Source: Rhynchonema sp. JSB1_4
Taxonomy: Eukaryota; Nematoda; Chromadorea; Monhysterida; Xyalidae
DNA length: 64,000 bases
Direction: 5' to 3'
NCBI GenBank assembly: GCA_030248065.1
Contig: JASAMV010004942.1
Location: 1 to 64,000, forward strand
Shown here: positions 1-12,267 of the stretch, piece after piece
How positions within the stretch are numbered: the first letter of the stretch is position 1
Layout: each line of letters starts with the position of its first letter
Notes under the pieces: generated by a model
What the model saw: the letters and a program-made list of their open reading frames with translations, nothing else
Told to the model about the DNA's origin: nothing
Databases searched by the model: none
Translations under genes and position numbers: made by a program

Positions 1-3000
1 AACCCTGCTCAAATCCAAAGTGTGTCCCAAATAGACCCCAGGGGACATGTATTTGGCATTCTTCAAGTAAGATCAAAAACACTCACGTCGCCATTACACA
101 TCAAAGTGGAGCCGTTCTGTTCGCCCTCAGTCATGTCCGTCTGACGTCCAGCCACGGCAATCAGCCGACCGTCGTGATTCCAGCGCACGGTAGCAATCTC
201 AAAACATTCAATTGCACCACCACCGGCTCTGGCGAGTGGAATTGGGTTATGTTGGAAAGTGGTGTTACTGATGAGATTGGATTTTTGTGGTTCGATTTCC
301 AATTCCGACTAAAGTTTCGAGTTTGCTGATATTGACCACACAAAAATCCAGGCTTACTGGTGTCAACGACACGTGCGGTATGCGCTATGCGGAACGTTTA
401 TGGAATTTAGAAAATAAATAAGCGCCTCCAACTAGTCCGAAGACTGTCAAATTACACAGTCTGGTTAAAAAAACCACAAGTATATTTTTTAACTAATTCT
501 ATAGCATTAACCCTCTCTCTCTGTACCTCCATTAGGTCATCAACGTCACAGAGCAGATCAATAATTATGGGTTTGTCGAAACGGATCACACAATTATTCA
601 CTCTCTGCCTGTTATCATGCCAATTCAGGTGTATACCTCGGGCTCAGATCAACATTCCACCGATTACGCATACCAATTATTGCTCCGAAAAATTCTCAAC
701 CACCCAGAACCGCCTAACCAAACCACTGATCACTTTCGTGCCTCATCAGTTGCAAACATCCCCGGTCGAAGTAGATGACGAGTGCCGGATTCTCGCCCTC
801 CACTTGCGAGTGTTCACCGCGTGTGCCCGGCTGCCCCTTGTGTCCGCGGGCGGGCCGTCGTCGAATCCACCCAATGTTCCAATGTTTGCGTTTTGATCAA
901 TGGCGTGTACCATTGAATGCCGCGAAGTCGCACTATGTATATGGAAATGGGATATTGGTTTTGAAATACATTTTTTGAATTTGCCTTTTTTCGATATATA
1001 ATATAAACTCCCAAAATTATGTAAAAATGTTAAACTTTGTTGTGCAATAATACCTTGAACGTCATTCGGAATGCAGTAGATCTGCATTTTGCTCTGAAAA
1101 TGTATGAGAAATAAATAAAAAGAAAACAAAAAACTTTAAAAATAAACGAAACAATACGCCCCACCGAATAATTGCCATCCAAATCGTAAATGTGAATCTC
1201 GTTTGTGTCCATGCCAAACAGCAACCATTGACAATCGGCCGACCACTGAAAAATGAAGAAAAGTACGACACTCGCTCACTTGAAAATCAGGCAAAAAGAT
1301 GTTTCACGCACCTCAACAGCGGCCAAATGTCCGTGCACTTCTTTGCTCCACAGACGGTTTCCATCCACCGAACCGACTATCACCACGCCTGAATTTAGAA
1401 ATGAAACATCACTGGACGTCGGTATCGGGTCAGGGCCTGGTAAGGTCTACATAGATCGGTTTTAATGCTCACGCTGACTTTCAAAGAGCGATTTCAGATT
1501 TAGTCATGCCGCTGTAATTGTGTTTAACACCGCAGCCAAAAAAGGTTGTTCTTCCCGAGAATAAAGGGGCAAACGAATGTATAGTCCGTCCATCAGCTCA
1601 TGACACTTTGTCTTGCTGCTGGCTGGTTTGTTCCCTTCCTCCACGTTCTAATGAAAGAGAAATTGAGCGTGACCGATTTTCCAAAAAAAACAAAAAATGA
1701 TAGAATGTGTCGAAAAGGATTGAATTCGATCAAGATTGAAATTAAATTAAATTAAAATGGATAAAACACGTGGATTTCATAAAAATCACAAATTAGGAGC
1801 AAAATTAATTTTTTCGGAAACTCAATTTCTCTTTCATTAGAACGTGGAGGAAGTGAACAAATCGGCAGCAGCATCACAGAGTGACATGAGCTGATGGACG
1901 CACTATACAACATATGTACGTAAACAGAATACCGTGGTGCTTGTGCTGCTGCCTTTACGGCGCTCGAAGTTTGTGGCATCAGTAATTCCCAAGTCACGTG
2001 ACCAAGAACAATGAATGATACGGTTCGACACCAATACATGGATGGTCAAAATGACCGACTACTGCAATCTAACCGTCTTCATATACGATGCATATTTTCG
2101 ACCCATCCGAGCTCCAGGCCATGTCCGTGACCACCGACTTATTGCGGTTGTTGATCATTTCCTCGTACCACGATCCTGAATTTTCAAGGTTAAAGACGGC
2201 GCGGTTTCGAATTTGTTACCGCCCTTGCTTCCTGAAGTTCAACCATGGAACGATGAAAGCAACAAAAACTCAGAATGCCTAAAAAGTCCACGCCTATAAC
2301 CTTTATACATCATCCACACAATAATGAGCCCATTTGAATCGCTCGTGGTTAGTTTTTGATAGGCCTCGTTCCACGCGACCACTTCCACTGCGCCTGTAGA
2401 AAATTCGTGAAACATCAGCTATAGCTGAAGACGACAATGGCAATAAAGTCATAAAGCTGGCAAATTTAGGCACCTGTGTGTCCGTCAAGATTCTGATTGA
2501 CCTGAAGATTTGTGGGCGCAGCCAGGCCTCGAACCCCATCCTTAGCGGCTGAATTGTTTGAGAAATAAAGCATTTTGAGATTAAAAAAAAGAGAAAACAT
2601 TTTCAAACTGGGACAGCGCAAGAGCGCTGGCGATGAAAAGCTTTGTGCGTTTGGGTATATACAAACAGTGATAGTTTACGAAAAGCCATCCTCAGATATT
2701 TCCGGGATCACGTGACCATCTTGTCTACGTACATTCGCACTGATGATGACCTGATGCTCCACACGTCAGTCAGTGAAAACGTGGCGGAAATGGGCATCCA
2801 GAAAGCACATGCTCTACAATTCACACGGATATAATTGTTGTAAGTAAATGCAAGCTACGCCAACACGGTGCCAGATTTTTAAGGCATTGTATTCTACAGT
2901 GTAACATTTCCGAAATCAGCAGCCACGTATGAAAATGTTTCCACTAATCGGCCACCTCCGAAATAGAGCTCGTGTTGGCGGTGTTTGCCTATGTATTGAA

Positions 3001-3229
3001 TACATGGGTGGTGAAATCAAACAGCCGTGAGTGAGCGCGAGAAATGATGCATGGCATTTGGCAAGTGTTAACGATCTACGTTAACACGAGTTGAATATAA
3101 GCCGAATTTACCTGTTGCGGTGTCCAATTTCAGCACTTTCAACAGTCCGTCCTCCCCGCCAGCAGCAATGTATCCATCATTTCGACTCCACGAAATCGCG
3201 TGTAGGTCGACGTTGTTCGGGATTGAGAT
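1..3229 (-). CDS. WDR35: WDR35/IFT121 homologue, 5' part (3' end outside window)
   Basis: WDR35/IFT121 is a WD-repeat subunit of the IFT-A complex, which drives retrograde transport and membrane-protein entry in cilia. Exons read from the minus strand: 3229-3112, 2548-2474, 2393-2301, 2175-2074, 1388-1312, 1245-1165, 1093-1054, 932-724, 267-87 and 60-1. In order they encode family hallmarks: [94 protein letters not shown] and [14 protein letters not shown]. Splice phases agree across most junctions. The initiator exon was not found; a possible upstream exon ends near 3287 with a GTAAGC donor, but its reading is unconvincing. Exon 932-724 changes frame internally, so either a 34-40 nt intron or a sequence error lies inside it. 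The last 26-nt gap (61-86) is also odd. The gene continues to the left. The family call is firm; exact exon ends are inferred by eye. Confidence 0.9.
2857..2986. repeat. Foldback repeat, CGCCAACACGAGC family (diverged copy)
   Basis: The left end reads ACGCCAACACGGTGCCAG and the right end is a diverged inverse ending CTCGTGTTGGCG. Related copies lie at 53201-53354 and 54004-54180. It lies in an intron of the WDR35 homologue. Confidence 0.5.
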
Positions 3230-3253
3230 CTGTGTGTGAGCGTGAAACATCAC

Positions 3254-5514
3254 ATGCGTTGGTTATAGAATGAAGGTCTTAGCTTACTTTCCCATACCCT
3301 GATTCAGGGAATCCACCAACGTTTTGTCTTGGTGCAGTGCAAACAGTTCCAAGGCATATATAGAAGGGATGAAGTTTCCCACTCAAACAAGCGTTGCAGT
3401 GAAACGGGTTGCAGATATGACTCAAAACATGTGATTTCACACACCAATATAATGCAATACATAGACGTATGAAAAACGTTCTGAATTTTAACTGACCTTT
3501 TTGCTCAAGTACACGAACATGGCGCATACAAAGGGTTTGGGCTTTATTTCGCTTGTTGCAGCAGTGCAGCATATAGATTAGCCTTCTGACGATATGTACT
3601 TGACGTCTTGTGGTGGATAAGAACTACAAATATATGCGTAATAAAATACAGTTCCCACATCAGTGCGTGCATTATTGCAGTCGAGATTATAAGCGTTTCC
3701 AAGCAGCGCTTTGATGTAGACGCTTGGGTTGCCATGGTGACACTGACCTCAGGTTCTAGCCTGAGTCGAAAAAGGGTGCTCTTGTGCACTCGCTTAGTTT
3801 CCGTGTGCATGTGCATCGGGTTTTGTTAACAAAGCGCTTGTGTTTTGTCAAGCCTGGCTTGGCATTCCTGTTACTTTGTAGCTGATTTGTGCCTTCTAGC
3901 AGCAGTTTATATGCACTGTTAAGGACACCATACTATCTTTTTCGTTTTTCGAAATATGGTTTCCGAATTGTAGCTGGAGGTAACTGTGGGCTGAGCACGT
4001 GGGTCCATCATCCCTTTGCTTCGTCCATTTGTGACACAAAGTTACTGATATTTGGTCAGAAGTTCAGTCATCAACGCAATCAATTGTCAACACTGGGTCG
4101 TCAAAACCAGACAAAAGCAGTCCAGCACGTGGGCAAATGTATGCGTGACATTAGTTTGCGTAGACGATTTGCGTTGACTACAATGGTCGATGTATCAAAC
4201 TTATGATCGGATGTGATCCTATGCTCCCTGGCGGGGGAGGAGTGGGGAATCCTACGAATACACGTCATTCCTTTCTTGTAAATCATTCATTCCATATAGC
4301 TTATACCGAGTACAAACAAACCATCTACTTCAACTCTCGTCAGATCCGATCGCATTGATGTGATGTGTGACTATATGGTAGGTATACCGATTCAATCTGA
4401 TCCAAATCCAACCACCAAAAGTTTGATATCGACCTGTAAGCCGATAATTGCTGTGCTGAGATACAATATAATGCATCTACCAAATAACTGACTTCGCTGT
4501 ATACTTACACATCGTGCTGAAAAAACTGGCACAAAAACAGTCGTCGCAGTTTCAAAAGAAAGGTAACTGACAAACATGTCGAAAATTCAGATGTTTGGCG
4601 ACACGAACAGTCTAATTTTTTGCCTCTTGTTCGCCGTTCCTGAAAACACCAATAGGTTCCTGTGTCGGTTCGGAAACATTTTTGTTCGACTCGAAGACCA
4701 AACTACGACATAGAGAAAAGCAGTAACCTGTCTGCATGTCGTCTTTTTTTCGTGGGTGCCAAAAGCTTTTTCTTGAAATCAAACATAATACAGGCAGAAG
4801 TACCCAACAAATCTTCAACTGATCCTGCTACAATAAGCTACAAGCTGTTATCGAGCAATATGTATTGCGTTCTGCACACAGACTCAGCTGTTTTACGCAT
4901 TTCCCATAACCCCATAGTTTTGCTCTGTAACGTTCTCGACGCAATTTTGCTTGTCTGTGATGTCTGTGTCGGCTTGCATTGCTTTCTGCCAACACACGTA
5001 CAACTTTGTGTTCCAGAGGTTTCCAGAGCTTTTGGAACGCGGCGGCAAAACTTCCCTTTTGCCTTCGCTGCACCAGCAAACACTTTTCCTTCCAAAACAG
5101 CCTCAGCTGTTCAGCAATGTCTTCCTTCAATTCCGTAGACTAGTCCGATTGCAGACCGTTTTTGTTTGCTTGAGAAACGTTCCGGAATTGCCAGTGCCTG
5201 AAAAGTTTCTGTGCTCACTGCTCAGTATGGGAATCTCAAGATATTTCGCTTTTCTTCGACATTTAGCACAGCTTTGTCAACAATTTTTTCTAATAACGCA
5301 ACTCCAGTTTGTCGTTTATCTCCAGAAACAACAGTTGAATCTGATTGTTGAACAAAATTATATTATTATGAACCGCAAAACCTACGATTTCAATAATTGT
5401 TAACCGAGTAGCAGTTAAGCATAATTTAAGTTTGAAAGCTTTTGAAACCAGAGATAGCAAATTACCTGCATCTGGCTCGTGATATGCGAGCAGCTTCCGA
5501 TGAATTCCTCCATT
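3254..5514. other. Intergenic stretch, no gene recognised
   Basis: This stretch lies upstream of the WDR35 homologue. Short open frames exist on both strands (the longest spans 4662-5138), but none has a recognisable domain, biased codon use or supporting splice sites. It may contain the promoter and first exon of the WDR35 gene, which I could not place. Confidence 0.5.
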
Positions 5515-5728
5515 GGGTGGAATTTTCGAAACCGTGTAACGGTCAGTTGGGCGTAAAGTTCGGTCGAAAGCTCGGTCGGCGTAGCTCGGTGTAAACGTGA
5601 AACATTGCGTGTTATTAACGTGGAATGTTTCAAGTTTACACCGAGGTCTATCACACTGAGCTGTCGACCGAGTTTTCCACCGACCTTTACACCCAACTGA
5701 CCTTTACACCGTTTCGAAAATATCACCC
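5515..5728. repeat. Foldback element, GGGTGGAATTTTCGAAAC family, copy 1
   Basis: A 214-bp palindrome begins GGGTGGAATTTTCGAAAC and ends GTTTCGAAAATATCACCC. The arms carry matching TCGGTCGAAAGCTCGG and CCGAGTTTTCCACCGA segments. It is almost identical to 32208-32433, and 15104-15200 is an internally deleted relative. There is no coding capacity, so it is best described as a MITE-like foldback element. Confidence 0.8.
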
Positions 5729-8207
5729 ATTGTGTGTGCTCTCCAAACGAGCATACATACATACATTGACTGATTGACAGATATCAAACTTCGTAATAGA
5801 ATCGGATCGCGGACCTATAGGTACATAGGTTCACGCGCGAAGATAAGAGGATGTGTGGACTGGAAGCAGTAAGCTAGCCAGCGCAACGTGTCGCCCACAG
5901 ATGCATACTGGTACAACCAGCCTCGATCAGTGTGGCAGTGGTTCATTTCAGGCCTGGGAACATCGTTTATGCTGGTTGAGGTTGGTAGCATCACTAAGTT
6001 TTTTAAAATCATTCACTGGGAAAATCACACCAAGAGAGTCCGATCCAAGCCTATTCGATCCTCAATTTGATATCGCCATGGTGAACTCTTCAAACGGAAG
6101 TTCCAGTCCCGGATTTCACTATAAAGAGGATGGTGCTGCACGCATAATCATGATCCACAATGCAGGCTTTGCCGGATGAAATTCATTCAATTGTCTGTCT
6201 TTTTCTCATTTCAATCTTCGAGCACGCAATTTTTTCAATTTTTTAAGCGCCATGCACTTTCTGGGTGGCGTCCTTTATGCGTCTGGGTTACTTGATGAAA
6301 TATGACTCACGTAACCCAGATTAAGCTTGACATTTATGTCTGGTCTTTCTAGCGCGATGTGCCAGACTTTGCAAAGGTAGTTCTTCTGTTATTTATTACG
6401 ACTCTAAAATGAATTTTCAAATAAAGCGATGATAGACTCTATACGCGTACAGCTTGTGGCTATGGTTTCAAAGCAAGTTTGGTACAAGCGTGAGTATGCG
6501 GTTATTATACTTAGAACGGGTTACATGTTCCGGGAAGAGGCTCTAATCAAACTTTTTTTTAAAAAACTAAAGGTGCCTGAGTTTGCCCAATAAACAGGCA
6601 AAGCATTTTTCATTGCTCTGTGAGCTTTGTTGTGCAGATGAATAGATTTGCACTAATCTCAGGCTTAGTAGCACCTGTCTTTCCTGAAAACATGACAAAA
6701 AATTGTATTACCATTATTGCTTTTGTAGCCTGCAGAATAGCCAGGGCTTGAGCAAAAATAAAATTTAAGCATTATTCAGGTTGTTCTCTACCTTGTTCAC
6801 GTAGGTGTTTATCTTGTTCAAAGAGGCTTTATTTTGTCCGTTGACTAACGAATCGTAATAACATGTTTTGACGCTACATACATAGCTAATGACGCACACA
6901 ATGACATTTCATACCTGCTGTACTTCAATATTGTTCAAAGTTGTAAGCAGCTTTGTTGTGCATGCAGGCCACGACGGGAACTAGTAGTTCCGGCGTTAAA
7001 AAAAGTTAAAGCATTTATATACTTAGTTTACGTTATGAGGCCATGCGGAGTGGAAAATTGACTTCTGTGCAGCACTGCTCCGTGTGCTGTCTCTGCTTTT
7101 TTCGTACGTAAATAATAATCGATTTAGTGGTTGTGTCGAAACATACATACAGTACATATACTTTGAGTCCTTCGCCCTGAACTGAATAAAACGGGTATAA
7201 ACTCAAGTGGTCAAATCACTTGGTCAACTCACAGCGCCCCGATGAGCAGCGCGAGAGTACACGGCATTCGGGATGAGTTGACCTTGACGATGTGATTTGA
7301 CCACTTTAGTTGACCACTGTAATATAAGCGAAAAAAACATATTTGTGAATTGTGAAATCAGCAGTAGAGAGCCACTCCAGGCAATTCTATAATGGTTGAC
7401 TCACATACAGTATGAGGGTCCGCTCTGCTTTCGTTCCAGTGAGGCTAACTCAACCATTAAAGCGGAATTAACGTTTCTCGTCGGGACACGTGGATGTTTC
7501 GCACTTGGACTCTGTCCAGTAACTATCCCACAGTAAGCTTCACGTTCACGAAAAGTTGACGCTATCCTCCGTTACGATGCGTGTTAATCACCCATTGGTC
7601 GAAACCGTGGTGGACAGTCCGCTTCCTTCATGGTGTTTCGACATTCTGTAAAACCGTATACCTACATTCTGTACCTGTGCCACATGTAAATCGATGAGAA
7701 AAGCAACAAGCCAACCGCAGTGGTCCCATGGAGACCAATGGGACGATTGATTCATCCAAATATGCAGATTTCACATGACTTTTTGTGCTTGTTTTTTCAA
7801 GGCTAGTAATCCTGTGTATGTCATATGTTTCCCAAGGGGTTTATGGTACTTTTTTCACTGATAGTCAGCGACAAGAAAACGTATTTTCTGCTTAACAAAC
7901 AAGTTCTATCTATATGTGAACTCTGAAGCAGCTTGTCTCTATTCAAACTTTTTTAGTTGGTGCAGTTGGCATGCACCATAGTCTCACTCATGGTACACGT
8001 GTTTACCGCTTTGACTTGAACGTTTTTGTGTTGGCGTGCACATGTAATTGTTTGCAAACCGCAGACAAATATAATGGGGTTCAAGCATGAAGATCTCGAA
8101 CTAAAAAGTCAACTTTCTGCGGGACCCGCTTTGACCACATAGTGTAAAAGTGTCCCATGAATATGGATTTCTACAAAATACGGCTTGCTGGAGTGTTTTC
8201 GGTTTTT
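5729..8207. other. Intergenic stretch with scattered repeats, no gene recognised
   Basis: No open frame here has recognisable protein content. The only structure I can defend is an inverted repeat at about 7200-7318, listed separately. Confidence 0.45.
7200..7318. repeat. Foldback element, CAAGTGGTCAA family
   Basis: The left arm reads CTCAAGTGGTCAAATCAC and the right arm GTGATTTGACCACTT. Related elements occur at 38601-38734 and, more diverged, at about 46355-46490. Loops in several copies share a GAGCGCGAG-like word. Confidence 0.6.
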
Positions 8208-8339
8208 GGGTGGAGTTCACGAAACGGTTGAGTAGAGAGTTGAGTGGAAAGTTCACCATTCCGCCGAACTTTCCACCGACCTTTCCACTCAACTCTCAAC
8301 TGAGCTTTTCACTCAACAGTTTCGTGGCATTATTCCACC
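8208..8339. repeat. Foldback element, GGGTGGAGTTCACGAAAC family
   Basis: A 132-bp near-palindrome: the left arm starts GGGTGGAGTTCACGAAACGG and the right arm ends GTTTCGTGGCATTATTCCACC. A related copy is at 34835-34993. A hAT-type element is inserted directly at its right end. Confidence 0.7.
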
Positions 8340-8345
8340 TTTCCT

Positions 8346-8794
8346 CAGGGTTGGGCAAAAAAAACTTTCGTTTTTTTTAAATCCTGAATTTCCTTGATTT
8401 TCCCTGAATTTTCAGGGAAAGTACCCTGATTATCAAGGAAAATCAAATTTTTGTCCCCATTTTTTTCAAAAAATTTTCGACCAATTTTTACTTTGTCGAG
8501 ATACGTCGATATACGGAGTTTGACTTTCAATGATGACCCCGGCCAAAGTTGGTCCCATGATGCGGGTCTGATATGGAATCTTAACAACTCGCTAGAAAAG
8601 GGTTGAAACCCGTTTATTTTGCCTCAGAACACATAGAATTACTTCATTTAACCACGTTTTCTTCGCAACATGAGCGTTTTCCATTTTTTGGGGACATATT
8701 TTGGTCATCTGGGAGTTTTAAAAAAACGTTTTAAAAAAACGTTTTTTTAAAAAAAACCATTTTTTGAAAAAAAAACGTTTTTTGCCCAACCCTG
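8346..8794. mobile_element. Non-autonomous hAT-like element with 8-bp TSD
   Basis: The 449-bp element starts CAGGGTTGGGCAAAAA and ends TTTTTTGCCCAACCCTG, a clear terminal inverted repeat of hAT style. It is flanked by a perfect 8-bp duplication CCTTTCCT at 8338-8345 and 8795-8802. There is no transposase frame. The site overlaps the end of the foldback element at 8208-8339. Confidence 0.85.
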
Positions 8795-8802
8795 CCTTTC
8801 CT

Positions 8803-10621
8803 CAGCAACTGATTCCTTATGTAACCATGTGTAGGTATACTTATGGTATGTATGTTACCTGCATCACCGCACCGTGCCTACGGCCCGGCTACAGCGCCGC
8901 GCCCGTGCCGTGCCACCACCCCCCCCCCCGGAAGACCCATTCGCATACCCAAAGCTACTGTACCCGTGAAAATTGACCCGTCCGCACCTCCGAGGGTGGG
9001 GCCACAGACAGACATACAATGGTCTTCCTGTTTTAGTTGTATAGATGTGCGATATCGCAACGCTGTGATTTGAAAAAAGAAAAATGTATGATATCCATCC
9101 CATCCTAAATCGTTACTGTAGGCGGGCGGCCTTTGGTCCGTCATTGAGCACAGTTTGCTCACGTTATAGTGGGAACGGGCTACCCAAGATTTTATGTCAC
9201 GATATACATAGCAGGGTCAGATCACTAACTAGAGCAAGTATGTACGTTGTTACTATCCAATCCAACCCAACAGTACTAGAGGTTTGTGGGATGGCCGATT
9301 GTGCTCAATTTCTATCCCAAACAAAAGGGGCGATGGTACATACAGTAGAGAATCAGGTACGCGCAGACCCGAAGCCCGCGCATTCAAGGGCGGTCTTGCA
9401 AAAAATTCTCCCAAAACTTCTGATCACAACTGTGCATATACGTAGAACACAGATGGCTGCGCGGGCTCGCGGCAGTGGCATGATTGCTTTCAGAACATCA
9501 AAAATATTTTTAAAACCACGCCCGAGCACGCACTATCGGAATGGGGCGTTGTGTGTGGAGTGGAGTTTGCGCCGATCTAAATCGTTGTGGGAGGACACAC
9601 AAGAACTTGGGACCCGCGCACGGGCCGCTTTATGTCTGGCAGCCTATAAAGGGATGAATACACGTGGTACCCGGGAAATATCAGTTTCTGCGCGCGGCCA
9701 CTGCTGAATGATAGCCGAGGATAACTTTCAAAGGGCGACGCCCAGCCTGCGCGGCCCCGGTTTTTGGTTCGTGCACTCAAAGTGTTGGGTACTGTATGAG
9801 ACTCTTGTTGTTCACTGATTTCACATGGCCAGTTGGCTGATGTTTCACTGTTGTTGGCACCCACGAATTCCGTCCACCACTGGTGCGGTATTTGTGTTTA
9901 TCTGGCAGGGTGGACTTAGCCCGTGTTCAAACACGAATGTTAGCAACATGCGTGTGATACCAAGGACTTGGTTCATGGTTGTTGTAGAGCTTAAAAAACA
10001 TGGCATACATGCATGTTACATGGTTAAAAATCGGCATACTATAGGTTAGGTACATGCATAATTTGGTGGAATGTTTCTAGTGAATCCTTATCACTTGTAT
10101 AGTTACGATATGGCTGCCAATCTGCCGTTTTATTATGCCAGTCGGTAGTGGTTATACCAGAAAAAACTGTGATGCATGGCCCATATTGTGTCACTATAAA
10201 GAAAGTAGACTGTACGATTAGGTTCTGGTGTTTTCAAAGTCAAATTCAAGTAGCCGACACAAGCCGAAATCACTGCCTGACTAGCAAGCAGCCACTATGT
10301 TTAGAAAACAACCTCTTGTACTATTATGTATGTATACTTGCTTGCCATGGAGATAATTCAACTCAAAGCATGCCCTATTTTTAGTAGACCAGGCTTGTGC
10401 CGCAGTACACTTAAGTTCAAGCCCGCAGGATTTGACCACCTGCGTTGTCAACTTGCGAGGTTAAAGAAACTTGCTTGCATACCCAACCTGCACACACACG
10501 CCAGCGCAATTTGTGTGCGCAGTTCTGTTATGTTGGATCCGTGGTAATTTTCCGTTCTATTTTCTCAAAGCAATGTATCAATGATAAAAAAACTATAGAC
10601 GTGAGTGGGTGCAAGGATACA
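8803..10621. other. Intergenic stretch, no gene recognised
   Basis: A 207-codon plus-strand open frame lies at 9084-9707 in GC-rich sequence, but its translation shows no domain and Arg/Ser-rich composition typical of chance frames. One exact TGATGTTTCA motif lies at 9838-9847, the only intergenic copy in the window. Confidence 0.45.
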
Positions 10622-10629
10622 GCACTCAA

Positions 10630-11368
10630 CAGTGGTTTTTTAAAAAAAAAATTTTTTTTTTTTATTAAAAAAAAAATTTTTTTTTTAAAAAAAAAAATTC
10701 GTTCCAAAAGTTAAAAAAAAAATTTTTTTTTTTATTATTTCAAAATTCGAAAATTTCTCTATTTTTTTGCTCTAAAAGTACTATTTTTTGCATAAAAATT
10801 GCTACTGTTAACATCACCCGACCCTACCATGGGTGTATTGGGTGCCATAATCGTTGTTTTGTGGCATCTAGACATAGTGCACACACTCACATGGCCTCTC
10901 ATATGATTACACATGTACATGTGACTGGGTGGGCATGCATTTATCCATGCAACAGACCCGAAAGCAGTGATTCGGTGTGATATTCACTCTATATTTACAC
11001 TGTTTGTCACATATTTGCATTGGTCGTGTACCAAGAGGCAATAGTTTCACCCAAATTTACCGTCTTGAGTGTCACAAAGCCACACCAAGGCACCCACACC
11101 ACGTGGAGGAAGTGTACGGGTGTGTACCTGACTACTGTTGGTACTCATTGACCATTGTTTAGTATTGTTTTCGTGTCGTGAGTGCTTTATATGCACTTAC
11201 CACACGTTATGGAAGAAAAATGCCACTATTTTTTGCTTTAGCGCTCATTTTTTTTCGTTTCTGGCAGTTTTTGGCTGGAATAAAAAAATTTTTTTTTAAA
11301 TTAAAAAAAAAATTTTTTTTTAAAAAAAAAATGGGGTTTGAATAAAAAAATTTTTTTCTTAACCACTG
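10630..11368. mobile_element. Non-autonomous hAT-like element with 8-bp TSD
   Basis: The 739-bp element starts CAGTGGTTTTTTAAAA and ends TTCTTAACCACTG. Perfect 8-bp duplications GCACTCAA lie at 10622-10629 and 11369-11376. The subterminal regions are long alternating poly-A and poly-T blocks that can fold into stems. No transposase frame is seen. Confidence 0.85.
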
Positions 11369-11376
11369 GCACTCAA

Positions 11377-12009
11377 GGTGAAGCGCTTAACATTTCCATA
11401 TTCAAAATTTTAGCTGCGCGTCTTTAGCTTATGCATGTGTACACTTCGTACAAAGTACTAATTTTGTCGGAAAATATGAACTTATACAAACGTGTACCAG
11501 TACATGGAAACTCAACAAACAACAGCTTTGCAGCTTACCACGACATGTTTTTATAAGCTCCTCATACCGTTGGCGCAGGTGCTAATGCAGGACTACTGTA
11601 TAGCTTCAGTTGCTTTTGCGGTTATTTAGGTTATTCTGGTTTTAGAAGCTTGCGGAATATTCTTGTTTTTATCTGAAGCATCATAAATGTTTAGCTTACC
11701 TTGGTACTCAGGCTTTATTCGCAAGGAAACTGACATATAATTGTTGCTTCCTTAATTCTCATAAAGTACTGAACGAAGGCTAGCGCCTTTAAATTTATCG
11801 ATACTGTCGACTGACACTCTTAATGCATCTGAAGCCAAAGTATACTGTAGGTTTACATAATCCAGCCAAAGTACAGTTACTTCGTCTTTGTTGTGTCATT
11901 TGGAGCCAAGCTTATCCATCTTCGACATACATCGAACTTGGATGTCACTATATACACAAACGCGCTATGGAAGTTCATGTTCGGTAAAGAAATCCATATT
12001 GTTTCGTGC
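11377..12009. other. Intergenic stretch, nothing recognised
   Basis: This is ordinary AT-rich sequence without a supported gene, RNA or repeat. Confidence 0.4.
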
Positions 12010-12252
12010 TATAGTAAAATTTCCAAATTCGCTGCGGCACAGTAATGTCAGTCCCATAGTTAATGTCAGGTTCTAAACTCGAAAATCAACTTGTGAAACA
12101 TTCAGACAGCCAACACACACGCAGCTTGCCAGCCAGCCAGGCTGCTGCGCGCAATATTTCAGAACCGCGCATGATTAGCGTTCGGGTTTATAACTTGACA
12201 TTAACTATGGGGCGTATTTTACTGTGCGGCAGCGAATTTGAAAATTTACTAT
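12010..12252. repeat. Foldback element, TAGTAAAATTTCCAAATTCGC family, copy 1
   Basis: The left end reads TATAGTAAAATTTCCAAATT and the right end reads AAAATTTACTATA, with GGTTCTAAACTCGAAAA facing TTCGGGTTTATAAC inside. A nearly identical copy lies at 52850-53093, so the element has moved recently. Confidence 0.75.
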
Positions 12253-12267
12253 ACCAGTCTCACTTTT

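Noticed and set aside
9084..9707. 207-codon plus-strand open frame
   Set aside because: GC-rich local sequence favours long chance frames; the translation has no domain, no low-complexity coding style like local genes and no splice context.
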